From: Vicia villosa
Taxonomy: Eukaryota; Streptophyta; Magnoliopsida; Fabales; Fabaceae
Assembly: GCF_029867415.1 (NCBI RefSeq)
Contig: NW_026705485.1
Span: 186,001 to 250,000 of the forward strand
Length of the DNA stretch: 64,000 bases
Direction: 5' to 3'
Position 1 is the stretch's first letter. Each line of letters opens with the position of its first letter. The notes below the pieces were generated by a model. That model was not told where the DNA came from. It did no database searches and saw only the letters and a program-made list of their open reading frames with translations. Below, piece by piece: positions 1-11,862 of this stretch. Position numbers and translations under genes: made by a program.

Positions 1-847
1 TTGGATCATGAAAAGTTAGGCCCATTTGCAAGAAAAACTCATTTTGAACCATATTTACTTCACATTTTTCACTCAAATTTATCCCACTTTGACAAGGCAT
101 ATCTCCCTCAATTTTTAAGATATGGAGGAGTTCTAGGACTTTTTGGAAACCTCAAGATGTCTTCTACAAGACACTTTGGAATCTTTTTTACATTTGAAGA
201 ATTCATATTAATGATATTGGCTTTGACAAAATTTGCTTTTGGTTGACTTTCAAAAAGGACCTATAATCTTTTGCTCCATATCTCTTAAATGAAGCATTTT
301 TAGACTTGGCATGTGAGAGACAAAGTTGTATAGAATTCAATTTCCTTCAAATTGAGATTTGGATGGGAAATTTATGATGTTCCATGTGAAAGTTATGGCT
401 GGTCAAAGTTCAGTTGACTTTCTTCTATGAAAACCCTAATTTAGAACCTTTTGAATTTGTTGATTTCTGAACTTTCCTTGATGAATCATGATCAATCCTT
501 GATCAAATGATGAATGATACTTCAAAATAAGGTTGTTGACAAAAAATCAGGAATTTTGACTGTACTTTGACCACAGTTGACTTTTAGGTCAATCTAGTCG
601 ACTGTTGACTTTCTGAGCAATTGAGTGGTGAATCCTTGGAAATGAAACCTGAATTTTGTCATGGAGATAGTTTGAAACCTCATAAGACATATGAAATGCA
701 TTAGAGCCTTTGATTCATTAGTTTTCTTTAGAGAAATCAAAACCCTAATTCCCTGAGTCATCGTTTAGGAGGGTGTGTCTTTGAGTCTTGCACTTTGATA
801 TGAGTTTGAATAAGAGAAATGGGATGGGAAAATTTTGGGGTATGACA
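1..847 (-). repeat. 3' LTR of the Ogre-like element (partial)
   Basis: Bases 1-847 match 23069-23914 almost base for base with a few substitutions and small indels. In element orientation the LTR begins TGTCATACCCC at 847. Only the first 847 bases of an LTR of about 3.7 kb lie in the window. No gene is visible in it. Confidence 0.92.
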
Positions 848-860
848 GCTGCCCCTGTTC
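848..860 (-). other. Polypurine tract of the Ogre-like element
   Basis: On the minus strand the sequence GAACAGGGGCAGC directly precedes the TGTCATACCCC start of the 3' LTR. Its position and purine bias fit a plus-strand primer. It is short and interrupted by pyrimidines, so the exact limits are uncertain. Confidence 0.6.
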
Positions 861-1089
861 AATCTTCTTAAACCTGAGGATGTAGAGTGGTTTATATGCC
901 AGTCGGTATCTGAAGGTGGAAGATGATTGAATACTAGAGTACCCAGAAATTGGCACCATCGGGGATGGGCTTAGAGATGCCACCAGGACATTGAGAGACT
1001 TGATTGTGATGGGCTTAAATATGCAATCAATTTTGATAGACTTGAGAGTTAGAATACGTCATACGTTAGACTGTATCTTTTTTTTTGGA

Positions 1090-1512
1090 ACGAGTCATAC
1101 GTTAGACTAGGTCTAGTTTGCATCGATAGATGTCTGGAAAGCCGTGCGTTAGGCTGAAGGACGGGTCGTGCGTTGGACCGGATCCAATTTGCATTTGATA
1201 GATGTCTGGAAAACCGTGTGTTAGGCTGAAGGATAGGTCGTGCGTTAGACCGGGTTCGTTGTGTTGATATTTGTCAGGATACACCGTGCGTCAAGTTGTA
1301 TGCCTGGATGAGTCGTGCGTCAGACTAAATCTTTTGTTTTTGAGAAATAACAGAATGAGCCGTACGTTAGGCTGAGCTTGGACGAGTCGTACGTTAGACT
1401 GGATCCGCTATCCCGAGTAGTATTAGTGCGAGCCATACGTTAGGCTGCCAAAGATGGGTCATATGTTAGACCGAATTCGATAATTTACCAGAATGAATCG
1501 TATGTTAGGCTT
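1090..1512. repeat. Short interspersed tandem motif in the Ogre 3' UTR
   Basis: A 15-16 base motif of the form GTCGTGCGTTAGACCG or CCGTGCGTTAGGCTG recurs more than a dozen times, with the two variants alternating and 10-40 bases between them. A longer block containing TAGATGTCTGGAAA occurs twice (near 1129 and 1200). Variable tandem repeats between pol and the 3' LTR are a known property of Ogre elements. Confidence 0.8.
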
Positions 1513-1540
1513 TGCTTTGAGATTTGAATCTTTGATTGTC

Positions 1541-2039
1541 TTTGTAATGTACCTGTAAGATAATGTCAGTTTTATGCAATGTCATGGTGCATGTATTATA
1601 TGACGAGTCTCTCAAAATAAATGAGAAACCCGTATGTCTATTATGAAGTAACGTATGCAATGTATGAATGTGTATATGATGTATATGATGTATGACTGGT
1701 GCTGTTTGGAGTGTTTTGAGAAAATAAATCTCTGTATTGCTTGTGATTTTGATGCCTGATCTTGTTTGGAAGATGTAAGTTGGGGATTATCTTTGTAATG
1801 TACCTGTAAGATAATGTCAGTTTTATGCAATGTCATGGTGCATGTATTATATGACGAGTCTCTCAAAATAAATGAGAAACCCGTATGTCTATTATGAAGT
1901 AACGTATGCAATGTATGAATGTGTATATGATGTATATGATGTATGACTGGTGCTGTTTGGAGTGTTTTGAGAAAATAAATCTCTGTATTGCTTGTGATTT
2001 TGATGCCTGATCTTGTTTGGAAGATGTAAGTTGGGGATT
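1541..2039. repeat. 251-bp tandem duplication in the Ogre 3' UTR
   Basis: The block beginning TTTGTAATGTACCTGTAAG at 1541 restarts at 1792 and is nearly identical through 2039. The near identity implies a duplication much younger than the decay in the coding region. No coding potential is seen. Confidence 0.9.
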
Positions 2040-2613
2040 TATGATTCCTGCTTGGGGATAGCCATTTGAATGATTAATCCGGATGTACCCTGACTGGGGA
2101 TTAGAGATATGAATAAATTCTGTTGGAGAGAACAGGAGTATCGCTGAACCGGTAGTGTCGGAGATGTAAAATTTCGTTGGGGAACTGAATCTTTTTCGGG
2201 AAGGGAGCTTTTTAATGATCACTATATGGGGATCCTTCTAGACTATTGACTTTGAGGGGGAACCTCAGGGTTACTTGGACATTATCTTATTGCCTTTCCT
2301 GTCTTTTATAAACATATAGATATTTTGCAAAAGATGATTGAATCGGTCCGTGCCCTTTGAACTTGACATTGCTAATACCACTGAGTGATCTGATCGAGGC
2401 ATGGTTGTACGCTTTAATCCTTAACTTTTGCCTAGGCCTCCTTTTCAGGTTTTCAGCCTACCAGGATACCCTTTTTTGCCCAAGTCGCCCTTTCGGGTTT
2501 TCAACTTGTCGGGTGTACATTTTTTATATATATCCCTAATTTTTGCCTGAACCCTTTTGGTTCGCCGGGATGCCCTTACTTTTGCCTAGGTACGTCGACC
2601 TAGCGGGTCTTAT
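2040..2613. repeat. Degenerate repeats between the 251-bp duplication and pol
   Basis: This stretch has no gene. From about 2420 to 2610 there are loose repeats of a pattern like TTTTGCCYA followed by CGGGTTTTCARCYTRYCGGG. It is a further part of the variable 3' UTR of the Ogre-like element. Confidence 0.5.
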
Positions 2614-2796
2614 TTATGCGTAGTATTTTTTGACTATGTCTGCGTTCACAGGGTGTGGAAAGCCTTCCCCGTCCATGGTAGTGAGTATCATAGCTCCTCC
2701 AGAGAAGATCTTCTTGATTACAAATAGTCCCTCATAGGTGGGAGTCCACTTGCCCCTAGGATCACCTTGTGGTAGGATAATTCGCTTTATAACCAA
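2614..2796 (-). pseudogene. Ogre integrase C-terminal fragment
   Basis: Sixty residues on the minus strand with the signature of the integrase C-terminal segment of Tat elements: GDPRGKWTPTYEG, then FSGGAMILTTMDGE, then VNADIVKKYYA at the natural end. It lies in a different frame from the upstream integrase, separated by a stop at 2859-2861 and a frameshift before 2796. It is the last segment of a broken pol and cannot be translated with the rest. Confidence 0.85.
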
Positions 2797-2858
2797 GTCA
2801 CCAGTCTAGTATGCCTGTTACTTGACTCTTTTTTATTGAATGCCTTGATCATACGCTT

Positions 2859-3788
2859 CTAATATAATTGCCCATGACAAACAGCCGCAAATCTCTTCTC
2901 ATCAATTAGGTTTATTTGTTCTAGTCGAGTATGGATCCATTCATCTTCCTCTAACTCTGCATCCTTCATGATTCTTAAAGACGGAATCTGAACTTCGATC
3001 GGTAACACTGCTTCCATGCCATAGACTAGTGAAAATGGGGTTGCCCTAGTCGATGTACATGCTGAAGTACGATAACCATGAAGAGAAAATGGTAACATCT
3101 CATGCCAATCTTTGTAAGTAACGGTCATCTTCTGTACAATCTTCTTTATATTCTTGTTGGCGGCCTCCACTGCGCCATTCATCTTTGGTCTATAGGGAGA
3201 AGAGTTGTGGTGTTTGATCTTGAACTGTGTGCAAAGTTCAGTAATCATCTTGTTGTTCAAGTTGGTACCATTGTCTGTGATAATCCTTTCGGGGATGCCA
3301 TACCGACAGATGAGGTTATGCTTAATGAATCGGGCCACCACATTCTTGGTAACGGAGGCGAATGAAGCAGCTTCTACCCATTTGGTGAAGTAATAAATGG
3401 CCACAAGGATGAAACAATGTCCATTGGAAGCAGTGGGTTTGATTTCCCCGATCATATCAATGCCCCACATCGCAAAAGGCCAAGGAGCAGTCAGAACATT
3501 CAAAGGAACTGGAGGTACGTGTACTTTGTCAGCGTATATCTGGCATTTGTGGCAAGTTCTAGAATGTTGATGGCAGTCAATTTCCATAGTGGACCAGTAG
3601 TAACCCGCTCTCAGAATCTTTTTAGCCATAATATGTCCACTAGAATGAGTTCCAAAGATACCATCATGCATATCTTCCATAATCTCTTCTGCTTCCTTCT
3701 TGTTCACACAACGAAGCAGAGTTGAATCATGATTGCGCTTGTATAGGGTACCATTACTCAGGAAGAATTTGGAAGCAAATCTTCTCAA
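2859..3788 (-). pseudogene. Ogre integrase core
   Basis: 309 residues. A zinc-binding N-terminal part is visible (H-x-C pattern around HSRTCHKCQIYADKVH, residues about 80-95), followed by the catalytic core with WGIDMIG for the first aspartate, ITDNGTN for the second, and a region NGAVEAANKNIKK that supplies the glutamate. The reading ends in TAG (2859-2861) just after CHGQLY, where the family normally continues, so this looks like a nonsense change. The upstream junction with the second RNase H is a frameshift at about 3815. Integrase would join element cDNA to nuclear DNA. Confidence 0.9.
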
Positions 3789-4450
3789 GAACTTCTTGTT
3801 GATAGATGCCCTTCAGGGTATTCCTGAGTTTCGAGATATCTTTTTACTTCGTGAAACCATGGCTTTTCTTCAACATTATCAGTATCCATCTCGTAACAGT
3901 ATGCCGGCTCGTCATGTCTTTCAATAATAACTATAGGAGCCTCATTGTCCCATCTGACCCTGAACATGGATGACATAGTAGCTAATGCGTCTGCCAATTG
4001 ATTCTCCTCTCGGGGAATGTGTTCAAACGTAATCTCTTCGAAGTGAGGAATCAGAGATAACACCAGATCCTTGTAAGGCATGAGATTAGGATGCTTCGTG
4101 TCCCATTCTCCTTTGATCTGACTAATTACTAAGGCTGAATCCCCATATACTTCCAAGAACTTGATTCTTAAGTCAATAGCAGCTCTGAGACCTAAGATAC
4201 ACGCTTCATACTCAGCCATATTGTTGGTACAATCGAAACATAGTCTTGCTGTAAATGGAGTGTGTCCACCTGCCGGAGAGACAATCACAACGCCAATACC
4301 ATTACCAAGTGCATTCGAAGCTCCGTCAAAAACCATGGTCCATCGGGATCCTGGTTCAGGTCCTTCATTCGGACCAGGTTGTTCGTAATCAGTAACAAGC
4401 ATAACATCCTCATCTGGGAATTCAAAGCTCATAGATTGATAATCGTCCAC
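3785..4450 (-). pseudogene. Second (archaeal-type) RNase H domain of Ogre-like pol
   Basis: 221 residues containing VFDGASNALGNGIGVVI (first catalytic Asp), NMAEYEACILGLRAA (Glu), EVYGDSALVISQIKG (Asp) and REENQLADALATM (final Asp). This extra RNase H between the usual RNase H and the integrase is the diagnostic feature of Tat-lineage elements. It is separated from the upstream RT/RNase H by an in-frame TAA (4457-4459) and runs out of frame at its C-terminus near 3815, just before the integrase frame opens. Confidence 0.9.
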
Positions 4451-4456
4451 AGCTTG

Positions 4457-5191
4457 TTAGGCCAAGTGGTCTGCCAACACACTTCCTTTGATTGCTTTCT
4501 GTGTCGTGTACTGAATGTCGTATTCTGTTAGTATCATTTGCCATCTTGCTATTCGTCCAGAGAGAGCAGGTTTTTCGAACACATACTTGATAAGATCCAT
4601 TCTAGAGATCAATAAAGTGGTATGGTTCAACATATGTTGTCTCAGTCGGCGAGCCGCCCATGCCAAAGCACAACAAGTTTTCTCGAGCAGTGAGTATCTT
4701 GTTTCACAGTCGGTAAACTTTTTGCTAAGGTAGTATATTGCATGCTCTTTTCGACCAGACCCGTCATGTTGCCCCAATACACACCCCATTGAGTTCTCCA
4801 ACACTGTTAAGTACATAATTAGAGGTCTTCCTTCAATGGGTGGTATCATAATCGGAGGTTCTTGAAGATACTTCTTGATCTTGTCAAAAGCTTCTTGGCA
4901 TTGGTCATTCCATTTCACTGCTTGATCTTTCCTCAGTAACTTGAAGATCGTCTCACAAGTAGCGGTCAGATGGGAAATAAACTTGTCAATGTAATTCAAA
5001 CGTCCCAAGAATCCTCTAACTTCTTTCTCATTCAGTGGAACCGGCATTTCTTGTATGGATTTTACTTTCGCAGGGTCGACTTTAATACCTTTACTGCTAA
5101 CAACGAACCCTAGTAGTTTACCGGACCTCACACCAAAAGTACACTTGTTCGGATTCAGTTTTAACTTGTATTTCTTTAACCAATCAAACAA
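4457..5191 (-). pseudogene. Ogre RT connection and first RNase H
   Basis: 244 residues covering the thumb/connection of the reverse transcriptase (KLNPNKCTFGVRSGKLLGF, then VRGFLGRLNYIDKFI) and the first RNase H (YYLSKKFTDCETRYSLLEK, then GSVLADHLA). It is in frame with the preceding block but cut from it by TAA at 5213-5215, where a Glu codon is expected in the family. Its own end is another in-frame TAA. It is part of the broken pol. Confidence 0.9.
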
Positions 5192-5212
5192 CTTCTGCAG
5201 GGGGACCAGATG

Positions 5213-5455
5213 TTATTCTTCAGTGTTGGACTTTGCAATCATATCATCAACATAGACCTCTATCTCTTTATGAATCATGTCATGGAACAGAGCTACCATT
5301 GCACGCTGATATGTTGCCCCTGCGTTCTTCAACCCGAATGGCATGACTTTGTAATAGAAGGTGCCCCAAGGAGTAGTGAAAGTCATCTTTTCCATGTCTT
5401 CGGGTGCCATCTTAATCTGATTGTAACCTGAGAAACCATCCATGAAGGAAAACAC
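5213..5455 (-). pseudogene. Ogre reverse transcriptase palm segment with YVDD
   Basis: Eighty residues with the RT palm: FSFMDGFSGYNQIKM (first catalytic Asp), MPFGLKNAGATYQR, and the catalytic box EVYVDDMIAKS. It is in frame with its neighbours on both sides but bounded by in-frame TAA codons (5462-5464 upstream, 5213-5215 downstream). The catalytic residues themselves are intact. Confidence 0.92.
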
Positions 5456-5461
5456 TTTGCA

Positions 5462-6080
5462 TTACGCAGTACTGTCAACTAGAATATCAATATGTGGTAG
5501 GGGAAAATCATCTTTAGGACTTGCTCGATTCAAATCTCTATAGTCTACACACATTCTGACCTTTCCGTCCTTCTTAGGTACCGGTACTATATTGGCGATC
5601 CATGGTGGATAACTCACAACTTTTAGGAAACCGGCATTGAACTGTTTCTTAACCTCTTCTTTGATCTTCTGAGCCATGTCAGGTCTGCTTCTTCGTAACT
5701 TTTGTTTAACCGGAGGACTTTTTTCTTTGATAGGTAGACGGTGAACCACAATATTAGTATCGAGCCCAGGCATATCTTCGTAGAACCAAGGGAATATCTC
5801 AACATTGTCTCGTAGCATCTGAATTAATCTCTGTTTGATAACATCCTCTAGTTCGGCCCCTATCTTGATTTCTTTCTTTTCTTCGTCAGTACCTATGTTC
5901 ACAATCTCGATTGGCTCTTCATGCGGCTGTATAGTCTTTTCTTCTTGCTCTAACAATCGATCAAGTTCTCTAGGCACTTCACAATCTTCCTCACCATCCT
6001 CAACTTGGTAGATTGGATTTTCAAATTCATATTTAGCAATAGCAGAGTCGTTATCAATAGGATCCAGAGTGGATGTGGAT
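5462..6080 (-). pseudogene. Ogre pol N-terminal part (RT fingers)
   Basis: Continuous coding from about 6079 down to a TAA at 5462-5464. It contains PGLDTNIVVHRLPIKE, a basic linker, then VPVPKKDGKVRMCVDYRDLN and DDFPLPHIDILVD of the RT fingers. Upstream the frame does not begin with an ATG; it starts after a pyrimidine-rich stretch ending CACTGCAG, a good 3' splice site. This agrees with the splicing between protease and RT described for Ogre elements. Confidence 0.85.
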
Positions 6081-6415
6081 CTGCAGTGTATTGTGTGGGT
6101 GTGTGTAAGAACACATAGCTATAGAAAAGTAAAGAAAAAATAAAAAGCGAACATACAATTTTGAATACGAAATGTCCATTGCTTTTATTGAATGAAAATA
6201 TGCTTATGAAATGACAAGCCCTAACAAATGGACCGTTGTGCCCCGGGCAAGACACACGGCTTTAAAGTTTATTGTTTATTGAAGTACAGAAATTAAAACT
6301 GGGGAACATAAAAGCAAAACAAAACTAGAAATGGCAATTACTCCTGACTATAGGAGATAGAGACAATGTCTTCGGTCTTCCAGTTATCCAGCCCTTCGTC
6401 AGGTGTAGGAAAGAT
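6081..6415 (-). other. Intron-like gap between protease and RT
   Basis: About 335 bases without a usable frame separate the stop of gag-protease from the RT reading frame. The 3' end has a splice acceptor (ACACTGCAG at 6081-6089, minus strand). The donor is not clear. Ogre elements are known to splice an intron at exactly this place, so the gap is read as that intron plus a short tail of the gag-protease exon. Confidence 0.55.
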
Positions 6416-9400
6416 CTACTTGTCCAGGTTGCAATCATCTTCATTTTCTCCTATGACATTGACCCCTTTGCTAATGAAACCATACTTCACACCTTCTGGG
6501 CGAGAGTGTTGTTTTCCATTATGATCTTTAGCAGTGCAGCCTAAACCCCATTTGTTGGATTTGTAGGGAATATCAGGGAGTTGCCTCCAGATAGTACAAC
6601 CACCTTCTTCAACCACAGCCCTAGCATCTTTCAGAGAAGCCATTGTAGGAGGAATTCTGGTGACTTTAGGAGCAGTGTAGGTAGGTTTAGCCTCAGGAGC
6701 CACTTGAGGGACCAATTCAAACGCCTGTCGGGGAGATTCGAAGGCTTCTCCAGTAAACTCAACATACTTGGTCTCATCTATAAAGCTTACCACATATTCT
6801 TCTTCACCATACACATTAACAATCTTGCCTTTCGCTGGGTATTTCAGTTTTTGATGCAGAGTCGAAGTCACAACATTTGTCCCATGTATCCAAGGGCGTC
6901 CAAGTAGACAGGAATAAGCGGGATGAATGTGCATCACATAAAACACAGTGTTGAAAGTCTGAGAATCTACTCTTATTGGGAGCTCAACTTCGCCATATAT
7001 CGTACTCATTGAACCATCGAAAGCTTTTACTATCACATCACTGGATTTCAGCACGATTCCTTTAGGGTTGAGTTTGTCCAACACCAACTTGGGTAGTACA
7101 TTCAGAGATGAACCATTGTCAACTAGTACGTGGGCCAGTGTGGTGCCCCCACATTCAATGGATACGTGCAGCGCCTTATTATGATTTTTTCCACTGGGAC
7201 TCAGATCAGCATCAGAAAACCCAAGGTAATTATCTGTAGTCAGATTTGCAATACAATTCTCGAGTTGAGTGACAGAAATCTCTTGTGGCACATGGGCAGC
7301 CTCTAGAAACTTCAGCATGGCTTTGGCGTTAGTCTTAGAGCAACTTAGGAGTGACAACATGGAGATCTTGGAAGGAGTATGCCCCATCTGTTCAACAATG
7401 TCATAATCACTCTTGCGGATGATCTTTAAGAACTCATTGGCTTCTTCAGGAGATGGATTTTCAGTAACAGTCTCAATTGGGGTCTGGACGGGTTCATGCA
7501 ACGGCCCTTTACCTCGGGTATCAGCATTTTGATTGGGAATAGGAGTACCAGCAGGTGCAATAGTGTTTGGAGAGATTTCTGGAGAAAAGACTCTTCCACT
7601 TCTTGTTACTTTACTAGTTCCGGCGATGTTACCCACACCAGGATTAGCGTCTTCAACAACCTTGTCGACTACAAGCTCTTGTTTCACTCCCTGAATATAG
7701 ACCTTGGCACCATAGTTCCAAGGGATAGCCTTTTCAGAATAATATGGAATTGGACCAGGCTTAGTAATGATCACATGAGCTACACGGGGTTCAGCAGAAA
7801 TCTTGAGTAGAGCCTTAGTCGGGATCTTCAGTGGAACTTTGGAAATTACCAACACGTCTTCAATCTTCAAGCCACGGGAGAAACCTTCGCACAAATTCTC
7901 TATAAAAGGAATCTTTTCAAACCTGATAGTACCGCGATCCATCCAGCCTTGAATTCCTCTTTTCAGGTTCTCACAACCATTGGGTTGGGATGCACAATAA
8001 TAACAACCTGGGTCGCATCCCGGAAATAAACCGGCTTGCAGCAATTTTCTCTTGATATCCGGGAGAGGAGTTGACAGATCTCTCACATCATAGACATGGA
8101 CTGTATCCATGATAGCATTAACAGTCTTGTCATGTCTTGGCATAGGGGCAGTGATGACATTAGAAGTCTCTAGAGCGTCGAACTCGATTTCACCAGCTTC
8201 TATCATGTCTTGGACTTTGTTTCTCAGGGCCCAACAATTGTCTGCATGGTGCCCAAGAGCATTGGAGTGATAAGCACATGTGGCTTTAGGATCATAAGTT
8301 GGATTCGCAGTGTTGACAATCTTCGAAGGATCCTTCGTGGTGATCAAACTAGCCTTCAATAGATGTTGCAGGACTTGAGATAAAGGCATGTTGATCGGGG
8401 TAAACTGTCTTCTAGGTTTGTCTGTTCTACGCTGATACCCTTGTCTGGGAGCCTGTTGAGGTGTTGGTGTAGAGATTAGAACGGCTCCAACAGACTGATT
8501 ATGATCATTCTTATTACGGCCCCTCTGACTATGAACAACATTAGACTCATTTCTTCCATGGTATGGCTTCTTTGTAGTACCAGAAGTGGCGCCTACCTGA
8601 ATCTTCCCACTTCGAATACCGCTCTCAACATGCTCTCCAGTCAATATGAGATCAGTGAAACCAGATGGGGAACTACCCAGTAAGTGACTATAGAATGGGC
8701 CAGTCAGCGTACCCATGAACATGTCAACCAACTCCCTATCAGTCAAAGCAGGTTGAACTCTTCCAGCTAGATCTCTCCATTTTTGAGCATACTCCTTGAA
8801 ACTCTCTTTCGGACCCATAGCCATGCTTTGCAATTGAGTACGAGTAGGTGCGAGATCAGCATTGTATTGGTATTGTTTATAGAAAGCAATAGCCAAGTCT
8901 TCCCATGTATGAATGTTGGCGCCATCCAGTTGATAGTACCATTCGAGTTGGGTTCCAGATAAGCTCTCTTGGAAAAAGTGGATCCATAGCATTTTGTCAG
9001 CAGTGTGAGGCTGAATCTTCCTCACATAGGATTTCAAATGCATCTTGGGACAAGAGATTCCGTCATACTTAGTGAAGGTCGGGGTCTTGAATTTTGGAGG
9101 GATAACGACTCCAGAGATGAGTCCTAATTCCTCAAAATCCAGCCCAGGTACCTTCTGGATCTCCATAGCCTTCATACATTCTTCCAATTGCTTGTACCTC
9201 TCTTCAGGATATTCCTCTTAATAATAGTAGTCCCCTTTTTCATCATCTTGCTTAGCAGAAGCGGCGTTACTCTTTGCATCAGTTTTGATGCTAGCATCAT
9301 CATCATCTTCTTCTTCATCGTCATTAGGAGTTTCAGTTTCTTTGACCCTTTTGAGAGGACCCTTGAATCTCCTTCCCATGTTGAGAATACCTACCGTCTT

Positions 9401-9529
9401 CTTGGTCTTCTTCTCCTTCTTCGTTAGAAGGGATTTCAGTTCATCTTGCCCTTTGGACAAGTTCATGATCAAAGCTTGGAACTCAGCATTTTGAGTCTGG
9501 AGATTCTTGACAGATTGTTCGAGATCCAT
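6416..9529 (-). pseudogene. Ogre gag-protease
   Basis: Reading starts at ATG 9529 with a coiled-coil-like N-terminus (MDLEQSVKNLQTQNAEFQ) and an acidic linker, meets one in-frame TAA at 9218-9220, and then runs 923 codons to 6416. The second part has the gag capsid core (WEDLAIAFYKQYQY and EYAQKWRDLAGRV), a degenerate zinc knuckle (CAYHSNALGHHADNC), and an aspartic protease with VLVDNGSSLNVLP. The single nonsense codon falls after a run of Tyr codons (TAT to TAA fits). Gag packages the RNA and protease cleaves the polyprotein. Apart from the one stop it is unusually well preserved compared with pol. Confidence 0.9.
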
Positions 9530-9811
9530 TTCCTTACTGAAATAAACAGCGGAAAGATGAGAGACCTGTTATAAAAACCTGTGATGCAATGTTTATGAAT
9601 GATTATGCGTATGCGTATGCAATGTTTTCAAGGACCTTGAAATTTAAATTTGTTTAAACAAAAGAAAAGAAACAACTTTTATTAATAATAAATAAATTGC
9701 AATTATTGTTCTTTGCCATTTTTAGGCTTACAAAGAAAAAAACAACTAAATAATAAACAACTAAAAAATAATAATAATAAAATAAACTTCTTCAAGTTTT
9801 CCATGGACGCT
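9530..9811. other. Spacer between ORF1 and gag of the Ogre-like element
   Basis: AT-rich, non-coding, with A-rich runs and ATA repeats near 9760-9785. I see no gene in it. Confidence 0.5.
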
Positions 9812-11133
9812 TTATCTTTTATCCATTGAAGTTGTTGATGCTTTGCTCCGCATGAAGTTGTTTATGAGTTCTAACGCTTGCTTTTCTTTAGCACGGAATT
9901 GAGCCTCAAAAGTATCTCTTTCTTCTTTCAACTGAACCCATGACCTTTGTAGCTCTTCTAAATAAGTAGGCATGTCCGGATGGAGAATAACCAAAGGAAC
10001 CTTTTCTTCACACTCTGGTTCCACAATCACAGGTCTGACATAGGGATATGGCATGACAAAACGCTGAGCACGAGTGCGCACCCATCTGAGGCAAGGCTCT
10101 GAAGGAATGGAGTTCTTTTGCCCTCACCTCTTGCTATCAACCTTGTACACTTTGTTCCAAGCGCGTATAAACTCTCGGCGTTGGTTTTGAACATCTTCTT
10201 CGTAGTTGAAAACAACCCCTTCAATAATCATATGATGGGGACCATCTCTGCGAGCATACCCAAATTGTCGTAGGGCTAAGAAGGGTTGTAGGTGATCCCC
10301 CCTCTAATGCCAAGGAGTGGTACATTAGGGAATTTCCCACAATGATCAATAATAGTGACGTACTCCTGAGATATGACGTGCCAACGGATATCTGAATGAG
10401 AAAGTGATATAATCCTTCGCGACCATTGCATCTTTTGATCATTTCTTAACACTGAACGAGGAAGGTGCGAAATAAACCACCTAGCCAGCAGAGGTGTACA
10501 ACACATAAGGGTGCCTCGCTTCTTCATGACACGGGAGTGAAGAGAGTGCAAAATATCTCCAAGTAAAGTAGGCACCGGGTTGCGTGTCAGAAATATCTTA
10601 ATGGCGTGCACATCTATGAATTGATCAGGATTAGGAAACAACACCAAACTGTATATTAATAAAGCTAGAATATCTACGAAGGCATGGTAACTCATAGCTT
10701 TCGAGAATTGCCGAGCTTTCCCAAATAAGAACTTGGCCGAGAGACCTTCAACCCCATTCTTTGTGTCCCAATTAGAAGTAATATATGATCTCTTCAGGTG
10801 TAATGCAACAGCAATAGTCCCAGGTTTTGGAGTATCCTCCAAACCGGTGAAGGGTAACTGATCAGAGATAGGTATGCCAAGTAAATCCGAGAACTCCTCT
10901 AAAGTAGGTACCAATTGGTAATCTGGGAACGTGAAGCAATGATGCTTAGGATCAAAGAACTGGCATAGGACTCTCATCATATCTTCTTCAAATTGAGAGG
11001 TGACCAGTCGGAGGAGATAATCATGTCTTTCAGCAAACTGAGAATCTCCAGGAACCTTTAAGACAAGCTCCTTGAGCTCAGAAGGTATCCCCATGAAGTT
11101 GAGTCGTATGTAATCCCTAGTAGCGAAAGCCAT
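9812..11133 (-). pseudogene. Ogre ORF1 (function unknown)
   Basis: An ATG at 11133 (MAFATRDYIRLNFMG) opens 285 residues to 10276. The same protein seems to continue after stops and frame changes through about 10220-10081 and 10081-9812, where the last segment is charged (LQRSWVQLKEERDTFEAQ). ORF1 ahead of gag is typical of Ogre elements and has no established role. A segment at residues about 65-90 reads FTFPDYQLVPTLEEFSDLLG followed by IPIS. Its spacing resembles the signature of the plant mobile domain seen in the gene at 26658-28667, so a distant relationship is possible but unproven. Confidence 0.75.
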
Positions 11134-11844
11134 GTCCTACAAAACAGCACAAAGATAAATTTCTTGGTCCTTGAAATCGTTAGTGGATATGATATGCCAT
11201 GATGTCATGATGTTATGATGCCAAGTAGATAACAAACACAAACAAGTCACACAATTTCCTTAAGGTTAGGCTTGCATGAAGTCCATAGGTGCATACCCTC
11301 CTTCCTTGCGTTTAGTTGGTTCAACCTGTCCTAAAAGAGTAACCGGGTTCTATGGTGCTCATATCCCTGATCTTTCTCGCGGGCATTATCTCAACATAGC
11401 ACTCAATTGACCAGCCAAAAGCATCCCTAGAGTCCAATCTCAATGAGTGTAGCATCGAGTATCAACCGGCTTCAGTCAGGAATCCAAAGCCAGCCATCTC
11501 GCTACTTCTTATAAGTCAAAGTCAAGTTCAACTAAGGTTCTAAAGGCGAATTAGTGCTCATGACACCACGCGGTAGCCAAATGTCTCCTCGATCAGATTC
11601 AAGGGCCATCAGGACAAACCAAAGCGTCGTACTAATGATGGCCACCAGTTCAACCATAACGATACATGTCGTACAACCTCCCTGGTCTATGGCCACATAC
11701 TTAAGGTACACTAGATCCGGGTGTAGGATCTTTCACACAGCAGAATACCCAAAACAGCCTTTAAGATAAAGCAAACAAATCAAACAAGTGAAAACATTTA
11801 AGTGAATCCTAAACTTTAAGGTAACCCCTCTTTTATTCGAAAAG
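11134..11844 (-). other. Leader between primer site and ORF1
   Basis: About 710 bases between the primer binding site and the ORF1 start. It contains several short plus-strand ORFs that look like chance. I see no further motif. Confidence 0.5.
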
Positions 11845-11862
11845 TCCCCAGCAGAGTCGCCA
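11845..11862 (-). other. Primer binding site, tRNA-Arg
   Basis: On the minus strand the sequence TGGCGACTCTGCTGGGGA follows the LTR end after a four-base gap (GAAC). It is complementary to the 3' end of plant tRNA-Arg, including the CCA, with one difference from the Arabidopsis tRNA-Arg(ACG) end as I recall it. A tRNA-Arg primer is characteristic of Ogre elements. Confidence 0.85.

Noticed and set aside
5950..6255. 101-codon minus-strand frame spanning the protease-RT gap
   Set aside because: Hydrophobic, partly in the intron-like gap and in a different frame from the RT coding that overlaps it.
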